This document shows, piece after piece, positions 26,285 to 35,393 of a stretch of DNA of 64,000 bases. The translations under genes were made by a program, and so were the position numbers. This DNA comes from Lysinibacillus louembei (GTDB lineage Bacteria > Bacillota > Bacilli > Bacillales_A > Planococcaceae). Within the stretch, counting starts at the first letter, position 1; each line of letters starts with the position of its first letter. Location: positions 1,728,001 to 1,792,000 of the forward strand of contig NZ_CP137624.1 in the NCBI RefSeq assembly GCF_033880585.1, written 5' to 3'. The notes under the pieces were generated by a model. It ran no database searches, had not been told where the DNA came from, and was given only the letters and a program-made list of their open reading frames with translations.

Positions 26285-27088
26285 ATGAAAAAATGGCTTG
26301 TGTTACTTTTGCTAATAGTAAGTGCGACAAAGGTAGAGGCACAGGAAATATATATACCGTTAGGGGATTCACTAGCAGCGGGGCAAACACCTTATCGACA
26401 AATTGATACAGGTTATACCGATTTAATTGCACTCCGATTAAGCTATGACAATGATATTCAGTTTTATTCGAAGGAGCTAACATTTCCAGGCTATACAGTG
26501 GCAAATGTTTTACAGCGTATCGAACAGCCTGATGCGAAAAGCTTGTTATCAAAAGCGACATTAATTACGATTTCAGCAGGAGCAAACGATTTATTACAAA
26601 TCGTTCAGCATCGACCACAGGAGGGAACATTAACTTTCTCGCAACTAGCTGCTGATTTTTCATTGAATCAAGTGCGACAAAATATGGGCAAGCTGTTACA
26701 ACAATTAACTGAAGCTGCACCAAATGCTGAAATTTATGTCATGGGCTATTATTTTCCGTACAGCCATGTGCACCCTACGCAAAGGGAAGGGACAGCACAA
26801 CAATTACAATTATTAAATACCATATTACAGCAACAAGCGGAGGAGCATGGTGCCTCTTTTATTGAAGTTGACTCTAATTTCAATAAGTATTTACCAAATG
26901 CGGCAGATGTTCATCCAACAATGGATGGCTATTTAACAATGGCCAATGCATTTTTGCAGCAATATAATGGTACATCTTTAGCAAAAACGATGTTGCCAAA
27001 GCCGAATCCAATAAGCTTTGAACAGCTTATACAAGCGGAGCAAAGTAAAACACAACAAGAAAAAGATTTACGAATGAGCCCTTACTGA
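26285..27088 (+). CDS. Secreted SGNH/GDSL hydrolase
   Basis: The 267-residue protein has a signal peptide (MKKWLVLLLLIVSATKVEA, cleavage after ~19). SGNH blocks follow: LGDSLAAG with the catalytic Ser29, GYTVANVL (block II Gly), AGANDLL (block III Asn) and DVHPTMDGY with the Asp-His pair near residue 215. Such proteins are secreted or surface esterases/lipases. It starts two bases after the aminopeptidase stop with no clear ribosome site, so it is probably translationally coupled. The C-terminal ~30 residues are polar and Gln-rich. Confidence 0.87.
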   Translation: MKKWLVLLLLIVSATKVEAQEIYIPLGDSLAAGQTPYRQIDTGYTDLIALRLSYDNDIQFYSKELTFPGYTVANVLQRIEQPDAKSLLSKATLITISAGANDLLQIVQHRPQEGTLTFSQLAADFSLNQVRQNMGKLLQQLTEAAPNAEIYVMGYYFPYSHVHPTQREGTAQQLQLLNTILQQQAEEHGASFIEVDSNFNKYLPNAADVHPTMDGYLTMANAFLQQYNGTSLAKTMLPKPNPISFEQLIQAEQSKTQQEKDLRMSPY

Positions 27089-27147
27089 GGGGATCAATAG
27101 CCCGCTTTGAAAAGCTATATTGAGATGGGATTTTAATTAAAAAGTAA

Positions 27148-27203
27148 AAGGGTGTCTGAAAAAGCGGCGTATTAGCCTACTTTTCAGACACCCTTATTTT
27201 TTT
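27148..27203. terminator. Bidirectional intrinsic terminator
   Basis: AAGGGTGTCTGAAAA (27148-27162) pairs perfectly with TTTTCAGACACCCTT (27181-27195) and is followed by a T-run. It separates the SGNH hydrolase gene from the convergent binding-protein gene. Confidence 0.85.
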
Positions 27204-27205
27204 AA

Positions 27206-28834
27206 TTAGTTGTTAATTTTAACGTCTTTTAAGTGGTACATGCTATCAGCAGTTACGCGGAAGCCTGTCACTTTATCAGATACACCAGTTAAAACTGATG
27301 GGTGTAAAACGAATGCCATAGGTGCATCTTCTGAGATCATTTGGATTGCATCTTTGTAAATACCTAGACGTGCATCTTGATCTGCTTCACGACGACCAGC
27401 ATCCAATAAAGCATCTACCTCTGAGTTTGTGTAGAATGAACGGTTACCTGGGTCACCATGTTGTGATGAGTGGAATAATGCATATAGACCGTAGTCAGCA
27501 TCACCTGTGCTGTTTGACCATCCTAAGATGAACATTTCATGCTCACCAGCAGCCGTTTTCTCTAAATATGCACCAAATTCCATTACTTCAATGCTTACAT
27601 CAATATTTAACTGCTTTAAAGCATCTTGTAAAACAACTGCAACATTTTGACGAACTGGATTATCATTTGTCCAAAGTGTTGTTTTAAAACCATCAGCATA
27701 GCCAGCTTCAGCAAGTAAAGCTTTCGCTTCTTCAATGTTGAAATCTGTTGGTGTCACATCTTCTGTATAGCCAAAGATTCCTGGTGAAAGTGGGCTAATT
27801 GCAGGAATACCGAAACCTTCGTAAAGACCATCAATGATTGTTTGACGATCAATTGCTTTTGAAATTGCTTGACGTACAAGTGGATTATCGAATGGTGCTT
27901 TAGTTGTATTAAAACCAACATATGTTAAAGAACTTGATGCTGTTTCATCAACTGTTGCAACACCTGAACCATTAACATTTGCTACTTGAGCTGGTTCAAC
28001 AGTACCAATAATATGTGCATTACCTGATTGTAGCTCAGCAACACGTGTAGCCATTTCTGGAATAACTTTAATTGTTACACTATCAATATGTGCTGGTGTA
28101 CCCCAGTAGCTTGGATTTTTTTCAAGTTTAATTTCGTTACCTGGCGCCCAAGATACGAATTTGAATGGACCAGTACCAACTGGTGCTGTAGCGATAACAG
28201 AACCTGCAAGCGTATCGCCTGAAATTGCTGCATAATCCTCATCAATCGATTTTGGAGAAATGATCCCACCACCGTTATGTGTTAAGTGGGCAAGTAACGG
28301 TGAGAATGGATATTCTGTTACAAATTGTACAGTTGTTTCATCAATAACGTTTACTTCTGTTACCATTTCATATAAAAAAGCACGTGGAGAAGCGACAACA
28401 GGGTCTAAAAGACGATCGAAGTTTTTCTTTACTGCTTCCGCATTGAAAGCTTCACCGTCATGGAAAGTTACGCCAGTGCGTAGTTTAAATTCCCAAGTTA
28501 ATTCATCAACTTGTGACCATGACTCTGCTAAGCCAGGAGCTAGGTCGCCGTTTGCATCACGAACAACTAAAGTTTCATAAATTTGACCTTGAACATTTGA
28601 AGATGGAACATCATTTGAACCGTGTGGGTCTAATGATGAAGCATCCGATAACTCAGCAATAATTAAATCGCCACCACTTTCCCCAGATGTATCAGTGCCT
28701 TCTGTTTTTGTGCCTTCATTTGAAGTGCCTTCTTTCTCTGCCTCTTCTTTATCACCGCTACCACATGCTGCTAAAACAAGTGTTAACGTTAAAGTTAAGA
28801 AGAGTAGCCATAATGACTTTTTTGAAAATGTCAT
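27206..28834 (-). CDS. Peptide ABC transporter substrate-binding lipoprotein (family 5)
   Basis: The 542-residue extracytoplasmic binding protein is anchored by a lipobox LAAC (Cys24) after a hydrophobic signal segment. A Glu/Thr/Ser-rich linker (~27-55) leads to an SBP_bac_5 domain with SSLDPHGSND, WEFKLRTGVTFHDGEAFNAEAV and the GTGPFKF segment. It binds oligopeptides, dipeptides or related ligands such as glutathione. ATG 28834 follows AAGGGGGA. It is transcribed away from the permease/ATPase genes that start ~600 bp to the right, an unusual split for this transporter class, yet it is their only candidate binding protein here. Confidence 0.93.
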   Translation of the reverse strand: MTFSKKSLWLLFLTLTLTLVLAACGSGDKEEAEKEGTSNEGTKTEGTDTSGESGGDLIIAELSDASSLDPHGSNDVPSSNVQGQIYETLVVRDANGDLAPGLAESWSQVDELTWEFKLRTGVTFHDGEAFNAEAVKKNFDRLLDPVVASPRAFLYEMVTEVNVIDETTVQFVTEYPFSPLLAHLTHNGGGIISPKSIDEDYAAISGDTLAGSVIATAPVGTGPFKFVSWAPGNEIKLEKNPSYWGTPAHIDSVTIKVIPEMATRVAELQSGNAHIIGTVEPAQVANVNGSGVATVDETASSSLTYVGFNTTKAPFDNPLVRQAISKAIDRQTIIDGLYEGFGIPAISPLSPGIFGYTEDVTPTDFNIEEAKALLAEAGYADGFKTTLWTNDNPVRQNVAVVLQDALKQLNIDVSIEVMEFGAYLEKTAAGEHEMFILGWSNSTGDADYGLYALFHSSQHGDPGNRSFYTNSEVDALLDAGRREADQDARLGIYKDAIQMISEDAPMAFVLHPSVLTGVSDKVTGFRVTADSMYHLKDVKINN

Positions 28835-29439
28835 ACGGAAAATCCCCCTTGGAAAAATTATTCTAGAATATTACAAGGTTGTAACATCTGGTTAGAATAT
28901 ATCATACCTCCCTCTAAACAGGCAATAAATTGTTTAAAAATAGAGATTTTTCTTTTAATTACGTTGTTTATAAAAATTTAATACTATAAAATAGATGAAA
29001 GAGTAAACCTTTTCAAAACATACATTTTTACAGGTTTCGACAACAAAAAACAATAGACTTTAGAAAAGAAATTATTCACCAAAAAGTAATATTATATTTT
29101 AGAACAATCAAAAAACTATTGAAAAAACGCTATATTCATAGCTATACTGTTATTCATACTAATGTAATCTTTATCTTGATTCAGCAATATTCCTTCTTGT
29201 ACGAAAATAGTGTGATTGCCTACATTTTTTGTATTAACTATTTTTTAGTACGAAAGTAGGGCATCATCGACAGCAAATATTTTAAATCATCGGCAATAGA
29301 GGTAGCAGGATGAAGAAAAGATTTTGCCGATGTTACAGATTTTGCATAAATAAATTTGAGGGGTAATTTGCAAAAAGGTTAACAAAGGCACAAGGGTAAA
29401 AATTATCTGAAAAATTCGATTAATGAAAGGATGGTCACA
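28835..29439. other. 605-bp divergent regulatory spacer without a gene
   Basis: No coding frame is convincing here. The spacer separates the binding-protein gene from the permease operon. It holds a promoter candidate (29119-29148), two near-identical 12-mers GTACGAAA(A/G)TAG about 51 bp apart (29198 and 29249 region), and a perfect 9-bp inverted repeat CATCGGCAA/TTGCCGATG (29288-29296 with 29324-29332). The leader of the permease operon would thus be about 280 nt long. Confidence 0.6.
29119..29148 (+). promoter_or_regulatory. Candidate sigma-A promoter of the permease operon
   Basis: TTGAAA (29119-29124), an 18-bp spacer and TATACT (29143-29148) form a fair sigma-A promoter. It lies ~290 bp ahead of the first permease gene. 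Confidence 0.45.
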
Positions 29440-30330
29440 ATGAGCGTGCAAACTGAAAAGGTACAAACGCAAGCAAGAAGTAATCCACGAGTAGAAGCTT
29501 TTAAAACCTTCTCAAAAAGATTGCTGAAAAATAAAGCCGCAGTAGTCGGAGGCTTAATTATTTTGTTCATCATAATAGTTGGCATAATCGGTCCGCTATT
29601 TATGAAAACAGATCCGAATGCACAAGATTTAATAAATAAACTCCAACCACCTTCAAAAGAGCACTGGTTTGGAACAGATAACTTCGGACGAGATATTTTT
29701 ACTCGTATCATTTTCGGTACACAGCTAACATTGAAAGTTGGATTTTTATCCGTATTTATTGGAGGCGTTGCGGGTGTCGTATTAGGAATTGTAGCAGGCT
29801 ACTACGGTGGCATGGTTGATACGATCACAATGCGTATTATGGATGTTTTATTAGCTTTCCCAGGTATTTTATTAGCATTAGCTATCGTATCTGTATTAGG
29901 TGGTAGTTTAACAAATGTAATTATTGCGGTAGGTATTTTCTCTGTACCAGCATTTGCTCGAATTGTTCGAGGGTCTACGCTACAGGTGAAAAAATTGGAA
30001 TATATTGATGCTGTGAAGGCGCTCGGTGCGAGTGATGGACGTATTATTTTCCTACATATTTTACCGAATATTATGTCACCGATTATCGTTCAAGCAACGA
30101 TGCGTATTGCAACAGCTATTTTAACTGCCTCTGGCTTAGCTTTCTTAGGTCTAGGTGCACAACCGCCAGCTCCAGAATGGGGTGCAATGTTAAACGATGG
30201 ACGTACTTATATGCATAATGCAAGCCATATGGTAATGTTCCCAGGAATGATGATTATTATTGTTGTATTAGCATTTAATATATTCGGAGATGGTCTACGT
30301 GATGCACTAGATCCAAAAATGAAGCAATAA
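29440..30330 (+). CDS. Peptide ABC transporter permease, DppC/OppC type
   Basis: The 296-residue inner-membrane permease has an N-terminal OppC_N-like region (FSKRLLKNKAAVVGGLIIL, PFGTDNFGRDIF-type segment EHWFGTDNFGRDIFTRI) and a BPD_transp_1 domain with about five further TMs. The EAA-loop motif is EYIDAVKALGASDGRIIFLHILPN. ATG 29440 is preferred, nine bases after AAAGG; ATG 29431 touches the ribosome site. It forms an operon with the next three genes. In most such operons the B-type permease comes first, so the C-B-D-F order is somewhat unusual. Confidence 0.92.
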   Translation: MSVQTEKVQTQARSNPRVEAFKTFSKRLLKNKAAVVGGLIILFIIIVGIIGPLFMKTDPNAQDLINKLQPPSKEHWFGTDNFGRDIFTRIIFGTQLTLKVGFLSVFIGGVAGVVLGIVAGYYGGMVDTITMRIMDVLLAFPGILLALAIVSVLGGSLTNVIIAVGIFSVPAFARIVRGSTLQVKKLEYIDAVKALGASDGRIIFLHILPNIMSPIIVQATMRIATAILTASGLAFLGLGAQPPAPEWGAMLNDGRTYMHNASHMVMFPGMMIIIVVLAFNIFGDGLRDALDPKMKQ

Positions 30331-30343
30331 AGGAGGGGCAGCT

Positions 30344-31309
30344 ATGACAAAATATATTATTCGTCGTTTGTTACAAACGATTCCAGTATTAATTGGGGTA
30401 TCGATTTTAGTATTTTCATTGATGTTCCTTATTCCTGGAGATCCTGCACGCGTAATGGCTGGTGAAGGTGCTTCAGAGCAAACAATTGAAAACTTACGTG
30501 AAAAATTGGGGTTAAACGACCCTGCATATGTACAGTATGGACGCTTTATTACAAGTGCAGTAAAGGGTGACTTAGGAAATTCTGTGCGTACAGGGCGACC
30601 TGTAATGGATGAAATTTCGGCACGTTTTTGGATTACGGTTGAATTAGCAATATACTCAACAATTGTAGCGGTATTTATCGGCTTAATCGCAGGTATTATT
30701 TCCGCTGTACGTCATTACACTTTAACGGATATTTTCATAATGATTATCGCGTTATTCGGCTTATCGATGCCAAACTTTTGGCTCGGCTTAGTATTAATTC
30801 AATGGTTCGCACTAGGAAACTTACCTTTTGGTACGGACATGCCTGAATGGCTATTTAACATTGTGCAAATGCGGCCATCTGGTTGGGGAGAATCATGGCG
30901 ACAGATGGTGCTACCAGTTATTACATTAGGTACAGGTGGGGCAGCGATTATCGCACGTATGACACGTTCCTCGATGCTTGAAGTTATTGGGCAGGATTAT
31001 ATTCGTACAGCTCGTGCAAAAGGGGTTTCAGAACGTATCGTTATTTACCGTCACGCACTTAAAAACGCTTTAATTCCTGTTGTAACAGTAATTGGTCTTG
31101 AATTTGGTGGTTTCTTAGGTGGAGCAGTATTAACAGAAACGATTTTTGCAATTAACGGTATGGGGCGTTTAACAATTGATGCGATTAGGCAACGGGACTT
31201 CCCAATTGTACAAGGAACGGTACTCGTCATATCAGTAATTTTCGTACTTGTAAACTTACTCGTAGATGTTTCATACAAATTATTAAATAAACGAATTGAC
31301 TTGAATTAG
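30344..31309 (+). CDS. Peptide ABC transporter permease, DppB/OppB type
   Basis: The 321-residue permease has about six TM segments. The N-terminus MTKYIIRRLLQTIPVLIGVSILVFSLMFLIPGDPARV is classical for DppB/OppB/GsiC proteins, and the EAA loop is DYIRTARAKGVSERIVIYRHALKNALIPV. It pairs with the preceding C-type permease to make the membrane channel for the imported peptide. AGGAGGGGC precedes the ATG at 30344, 13 bp after the upstream stop. Confidence 0.93.
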   Translation: MTKYIIRRLLQTIPVLIGVSILVFSLMFLIPGDPARVMAGEGASEQTIENLREKLGLNDPAYVQYGRFITSAVKGDLGNSVRTGRPVMDEISARFWITVELAIYSTIVAVFIGLIAGIISAVRHYTLTDIFIMIIALFGLSMPNFWLGLVLIQWFALGNLPFGTDMPEWLFNIVQMRPSGWGESWRQMVLPVITLGTGGAAIIARMTRSSMLEVIGQDYIRTARAKGVSERIVIYRHALKNALIPVVTVIGLEFGGFLGGAVLTETIFAINGMGRLTIDAIRQRDFPIVQGTVLVISVIFVLVNLLVDVSYKLLNKRIDLN

Positions 31310-31335
31310 TTGAAAGTGAAATGAGGTGAATCATT

Positions 31336-32370
31336 GTGACACAACAATTAGACAATATTTTAGAAGTGAATAACTTGCAAACAGTCTTTAGTACCGATGG
31401 TGGAGAGGTACGTGCAGTTGATGGTGTAAGCTTTGTCGTACCAAAAGGAAAAACGATTGGTATTGTAGGGGAATCGGGGTCAGGTAAAAGTATTACTTCC
31501 TTATCTATCCTTCGTCTTCTTGCCAAAAACGGGAAGGTACGAGAAGGTGAAATTCTTTTCAAAGGAAAGGATTTACTAAAATTAACAGATAAACAGATGC
31601 GCGATATTCGTGGGAATCAAATTTCAATGATTTTCCAGGAGCCGATGACATCGTTAAATCCTGTTTATACAGTAGGTCAGCAAATTAGTGAAACGCTAAT
31701 TATTCATAAAAAGATTTCAAAGCAAGAGGCGCTAAAGCAATCTGTAGAAATGTTAAAGCTAGTAGGTATTCCTTCTCCGGAAAAGCGTGTCAAACAGTAC
31801 CCGCATGAGCTTTCAGGAGGGATGCGTCAACGTGTAATGATCGCAATGGCACTTGCGTGTGATCCAGAAATTTTAATCGCGGACGAGCCAACAACAGCAC
31901 TTGACGTAACAATTCAAGCGCAAATTTTAGAGCTGATTCGTGATTTGCAAGATCGTTTAGGCATGTCTGTTATTATGATTACACATGATTTAGGCGTTGT
32001 TGCAGAAACATGTGATTATGTTGCGGTTATGTATGCAGGTCAAGTAGTAGAGTATTCAGATGTACGTTCACTCTTTAAAAATCCAAAGCATCCATATACA
32101 TTAGGACTATTAAATTCATTGCCTCGTCATGATGTGGACCAAGAACAGCTAATTCCGATTAAAGGGATGGTTCCTAGCCCACATGAAATGCCTGTAGGTT
32201 GTCGTTTTGCACCGCGTTGCCCAGTAGCTACGCAAGGCTGTCATAGTAAGCCACCAACTCTTGAAACTATCGGAGCAAATGAGCAAATTCGTTGCTGGAT
32301 GTATTCAGATGAGTGGGACGGCGATTCGGAGGTGACGCTATATGGCGAAAAAAGAACTGTTAAAGGTTGA
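31336..32370 (+). CDS. Peptide ABC transporter ATP-binding protein, DppD/OppD type
   Basis: The 344-residue ATPase powers uptake through the adjacent permeases. Walker A is GESGSGKS (~46-53), the signature LSGGMRQR, Walker B ILIADEPT and the switch His in ITHDLG. The C-terminal oligopeptide-transporter extension carries cysteines (CRFAPRCPVATQGC) that can hold an iron-sulfur cluster in this family. The start is GTG 31336 after AGGTGA. Its 3' end overlaps the next gene by 29 bp. Confidence 0.93.
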   Translation: MTQQLDNILEVNNLQTVFSTDGGEVRAVDGVSFVVPKGKTIGIVGESGSGKSITSLSILRLLAKNGKVREGEILFKGKDLLKLTDKQMRDIRGNQISMIFQEPMTSLNPVYTVGQQISETLIIHKKISKQEALKQSVEMLKLVGIPSPEKRVKQYPHELSGGMRQRVMIAMALACDPEILIADEPTTALDVTIQAQILELIRDLQDRLGMSVIMITHDLGVVAETCDYVAVMYAGQVVEYSDVRSLFKNPKHPYTLGLLNSLPRHDVDQEQLIPIKGMVPSPHEMPVGCRFAPRCPVATQGCHSKPPTLETIGANEQIRCWMYSDEWDGDSEVTLYGEKRTVKG

Positions 32371-33355
32371 GGGGTTAAAGCAGTATTTCCCGATTAAAGG
32401 TGGATTTCTTGGACGTACAGTAAATCATGTAAAAGCGTTAGATGGCGTGACATTCACGATTTACGAAGGTGAAACTGTAAGTATCGTAGGAGAATCAGGC
32501 TGTGGGAAATCAACAACTGGACGTGCTATTTTACGATTAGAGGAGCCAACGGAGGGCGTTGTAGAGTTCCAAGGTACTGATTTGACTAAAATTTCGAAAA
32601 AAGAAATGCGTAAGTTCCGTAAAGATTTACAAATCATTTTCCAGGACCCTTACGCTTCAATCAATCCGCGCCAAACAGTAGCAGCTGTATTGAATGAGGC
32701 GATGCAAATTCAAAATGTTTTACCGCCGAATCAGCGTCGTGCACGTATTGAGGAGTTATTGGAAACAGTAGGCTTACGTCCATATCAGGCAGACCGTTAT
32801 CCACATGAGTTTTCAGGTGGACAACGTCAACGTATCGGTATTGCACGTGCTCTTTCTGTAAATCCAAAGCTGATTATTTGTGATGAAGCTGTATCTGCAC
32901 TCGACGTATCAATTCAAGCACAAGTATTAAATTTATTAGAGGAATTACAAAATGAATATGGTTTAACATATTTATTTATTTCTCATGATTTAGGTGTAGT
33001 ACGTCATATTTCAGATCGCATTATCGTAATGTATTTAGGGAAAATTGTGGAGATTGCGGATAAGGTTAGCTTATTTGAAAATCCACAGCATCCATATACG
33101 AAAGCATTATTATCGGCGATTCCTGTGCCAGATCCAGATGCGAAAAAAGAGCGTATTATTTTAAAAGGTGATGTCCCTTCACCAATCGATCCACCAAATG
33201 GTTGTCGCTTCCATACACGTTGCCCATTTGCGACAGATAAATGTCGTACTGAGGAGCCACTATTGCGTACATCTAATTTGATGAAAGAAGGACATCAAGC
33301 AGCATGCCATTACATGGAAGATATTACAAATGGTAAAATGCAACCGAATTACTAA
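32342..33355 (+). CDS. Peptide ABC transporter ATP-binding protein, DppF/OppF type
   Basis: The 337-residue second ATPase of the transporter has Walker A GESGCGKST (~50-58), Q-loop IFQDPYASINPRQT, signature FSGGQRQR, Walker B LIICDEAVSALD and ISHDLG. The Cys-rich C-terminal extension reads GCRFHTRCPFATDKC. ATG 32342 follows GGAGGTGA inside the end of the preceding gene, so the two are coupled. The operon ends here and an IS3-family element begins about 10 bp downstream; no terminator is left between them. Confidence 0.93.
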   Translation: MAKKELLKVEGLKQYFPIKGGFLGRTVNHVKALDGVTFTIYEGETVSIVGESGCGKSTTGRAILRLEEPTEGVVEFQGTDLTKISKKEMRKFRKDLQIIFQDPYASINPRQTVAAVLNEAMQIQNVLPPNQRRARIEELLETVGLRPYQADRYPHEFSGGQRQRIGIARALSVNPKLIICDEAVSALDVSIQAQVLNLLEELQNEYGLTYLFISHDLGVVRHISDRIIVMYLGKIVEIADKVSLFENPQHPYTKALLSAIPVPDPDAKKERIILKGDVPSPIDPPNGCRFHTRCPFATDKCRTEEPLLRTSNLMKEGHQAACHYMEDITNGKMQPNY

Positions 33356-33365
33356 AAAGACAAGC

Positions 33366-34858
33366 TGTAGGGAGCTCGATTTAATATGGTCCCTTAGTCA
33401 AGGACAAATGTAAAAAAGGGTTTAGGCTGCCAAGAGATGGTTTCTGTATTGTACAGGAGCCATCTTTTTTAGGTTCCATTGATAGCGATAATTATTGTAG
33501 TAGACCATGTAGTGATCGATTTTAGCACGTACCTCGTCTAACGTTTTGGCCATGCTGAAATCAACCTCGTCTTTTAAGTGTCCGAAGAAGGATTCTTGTG
33601 GGGCATTATCCCAACAGTTACCTCGACGTGACATCGATTGACCAAGTTTGTAGTGCTTTAAAAGCTTTTGGAATTTAGGGCTTGTATAATGAACACCTTG
33701 ATCGGAGTGGATGAAAGCATCTGGCTGGAGCTTTACACGTTTATTACGGAAGAGTTTTTTCACCGTTGTTGTGGCGATACCTAGCGTAATACGGTCTGAT
33801 ACATGATACGCTAAAATTTCATTCGTTGAGCCGTCTTTTATGGTCGATAAATAAGCCATCGTTCCGTTGTATGGAATATAGCTGATGTCTGTTAGTAATA
33901 CTTTACCTGCCACACCTTGTTTGAATTCACGGTTTAATAAATTCGGCACCACGCGATGTTCTTTCGTTGCTTTCGCCATTTGTTTATAGGGATTCGGTTT
34001 ACGATGTGGGCAAACGACGCCATATTTACGCATAATACGCTGGATTTTCTTTCGGTTCATGACGAGATCAAAATCTTGTTCAAGCGTCATTTTAATCGAG
34101 CGTGAACCTTTCTTATAACCACGACGCTTAAAGGCTTTTAAGATCTGGTCGCGTGCTTCTTCATCTCGTTTTTCCTTTACAGCTCGTGCTTCTTCTGTCT
34201 CTAAAAAGCGATAATAGCCTGAACGAGAGACGTTTAAAAGCGTACAAAAATACGTCACCATGCGTTTAAATGGAAACTGCTTAAGCGTATCTGCAATGAG
34301 TTGAAATACTTTACGTGCGCTTTGTTTTTGACTGTCGCTGAGCAGCCTCCTTTCGGTCACTTCGAGCTTTTTTAGTAGCTCGATTTGTCCTTCTAATAAT
34401 TCAATACGAGCCGCTTGTCTTTCTACCATTTCTGTCATGGTTAATTCACGCTGTAACGGTCTGCCTGAGCTCGTTTTTCGCGTATCTGTCAGACCAATTA
34501 ATCCATTTTGATCATACGCTTTTCGCCAACGTGAAGAAGCTTGTTCAACACGCTTCATCCCGAGCACTTCGATATCAAAGCCATATTCGCTAAAGATCTG
34601 TCTTGGTGTTTTACCAGCCAAATACTCATCGATAAATTGGCTTTTAAATGTATCTGCGTACGTAATTGTTCGTTCGGTTACTTTGACTACATGTGGATTC
34701 TGTTGTAGTTGTTCCATCTGTTTTGGTGAAAATAATTGTTTACTCATCGTTGTTGTCCGTCCTTTAGTTGCTTGAGAATCAAGTATATAAAAAATACCTG
34801 TGAAGTGCACACTCTTTTTCAAGTGTCCACTCCACAGGTACCATATTAATTCCTTGCA
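33366..34858 (-). mobile_element. IS3-family insertion sequence
   Basis: A ~1.5-kb element carries a single transposase gene. Related sequences flank it: ATTTAATATGGTCCC in the left end (33379-33393) and, on the opposite strand, AATTAATATGGTACC in the right end (34837-34851), both preceded outward by a TG(T/C)A(G/A)GGA-like terminus. I therefore place the ends near 33366 and 34858. No target-site duplication is evident, so the boundaries are approximate. It sits directly after the peptide transporter operon. Confidence 0.65.
33422..34747 (-). CDS. IS3-family transposase, single-frame OrfAB type
   Basis: The 441-residue transposase carries an N-terminal helix-turn-helix region (TPRQIFSEYGFDIEVLGMKRV), a coiled-coil region (ERQAARIELLEGQIELLKKLE), an HTH_21-like segment (RSGYYRFLE) and an rve integrase core. 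The DDE residues lie in LLTDISYIPYN, FIHSDQGVHYTS and CWDNAPQESFFGHLKDE. Most IS3 members need a -1 frameshift between orfA and orfB; here both parts are in one frame. ATG 34747 follows AAGGAC; the upstream extension of the frame has no homology. All catalytic residues remain, so it may be active. Confidence 0.92.
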   Translation of the reverse strand: MSKQLFSPKQMEQLQQNPHVVKVTERTITYADTFKSQFIDEYLAGKTPRQIFSEYGFDIEVLGMKRVEQASSRWRKAYDQNGLIGLTDTRKTSSGRPLQRELTMTEMVERQAARIELLEGQIELLKKLEVTERRLLSDSQKQSARKVFQLIADTLKQFPFKRMVTYFCTLLNVSRSGYYRFLETEEARAVKEKRDEEARDQILKAFKRRGYKKGSRSIKMTLEQDFDLVMNRKKIQRIMRKYGVVCPHRKPNPYKQMAKATKEHRVVPNLLNREFKQGVAGKVLLTDISYIPYNGTMAYLSTIKDGSTNEILAYHVSDRITLGIATTTVKKLFRNKRVKLQPDAFIHSDQGVHYTSPKFQKLLKHYKLGQSMSRRGNCWDNAPQESFFGHLKDEVDFSMAKTLDEVRAKIDHYMVYYNNYRYQWNLKKMAPVQYRNHLLAA

Positions 34859-34897
34859 GTTTTTCTTTTTATGCAAACTGTATAAATAATCTCCATA

Positions 34898-34940
34898 GAA
34901 AAAGCCACAAACACTGTTAAATCAGGATTCGTGGCTTTTT
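34898..34940. terminator. Bidirectional intrinsic terminator
   Basis: AAAAAGCCAC (34899-34908) pairs with GTGGCTTTTT (34931-34940). On the minus strand it lies 34 bp after the secreted-peptide stop and ends in a T-run. Confidence 0.75.
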
Positions 34941-34973
34941 AATACACTTACTATAAACTTTTATCTTTTAAAA

Positions 34974-35111
34974 TTATGCAAATGGACAAGGACCAGCACT
35001 CTTGCCACAATGTATTGCTCCGTAATAAGGATTAACTTCCCCAGCAAAAGCACCAGTTGATCCTATAAGTAATACAGCGGCACAAAAAACTGAAGCAATA
35101 ATTTTCTTCAT
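34974..35111 (-). CDS. Short secreted peptide (45 residues) of unknown family
   Basis: ATG 35111 follows a textbook GGAGGTGAAATT site. The product has a Sec-type signal (MKKIIASVFCAAVLLIGS, cleavage after AFA at about residue 23) and a ~22-residue mature part beginning GEVNPYYGAIHC, with two cysteines (HCGKS and GPCPFA) that could form a disulfide. The gene is closed by an intrinsic terminator. A small membrane-protein gene lies 63 bp upstream on the same strand. Size and layout recall exported signalling peptides or small bacteriocins, but I recognise no family, so function is open. Confidence 0.6.
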   Translation of the reverse strand: MKKIIASVFCAAVLLIGSTGAFAGEVNPYYGAIHCGKSAGPCPFA

Positions 35112-35174
35112 AATTTCACCTCCAAATAACATAATACCAATATTTTACCATAAAATCCTTAAGATTGCAACTTA

Positions 35175-35393
35175 TTATTTTTTGAAGATGGATACAAAAG
35201 TAATAATCCACATAGCTATAATTACATACATTAAAGCTATAAAAAGAAGTTTATTATCAGCAAAACAAAATGAAATCATAGTATAAATAATAGCCAGTGC
35301 GAATGCTTGTTTAGTTTTACCTTCTTTTCCGAAGTTAAACTGGTAGTGTAAGAAAATCACAGTGAATAGTGTTAATAGCCAAAAAGTAATAAT
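35175..35393 (-). CDS. Small three-TM membrane protein, possible ATT start
   Basis: The frame is open from the codon after a TAA at 35394-35396. Starting at ATT 35393 gives 72 residues with three hydrophobic segments (~1-18, ~30-46, ~48-70) and a basic KEGKTKQ loop. An AGAGGG site (35403-35408) lies nine bases before that ATT, whereas the first canonical start, GTG 35360, has no ribosome site and cuts TM1. No family is recognised. It lies upstream of the secreted-peptide gene in the same direction and probably forms one transcript with it. Confidence 0.45.
   Translation of the reverse strand: MITFWLLTLFTVIFLHYQFNFGKEGKTKQAFALAIIYTMISFCFADNKLLFIALMYVIIAMWIITFVSIFKK

Noticed and set aside
28835-29439. 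Known riboswitch (T-box, SAM, lysine and similar)
   Set aside because: None of the conserved core motifs was recognisable; only a simple inverted repeat and short repeats are present.
33422-34747. Novel helix-turn-helix/integrase defence protein
   Set aside because: The DDE spacing, the HTH_21-like segment and the flanking inverted sequences identify an ordinary IS3-family transposase.
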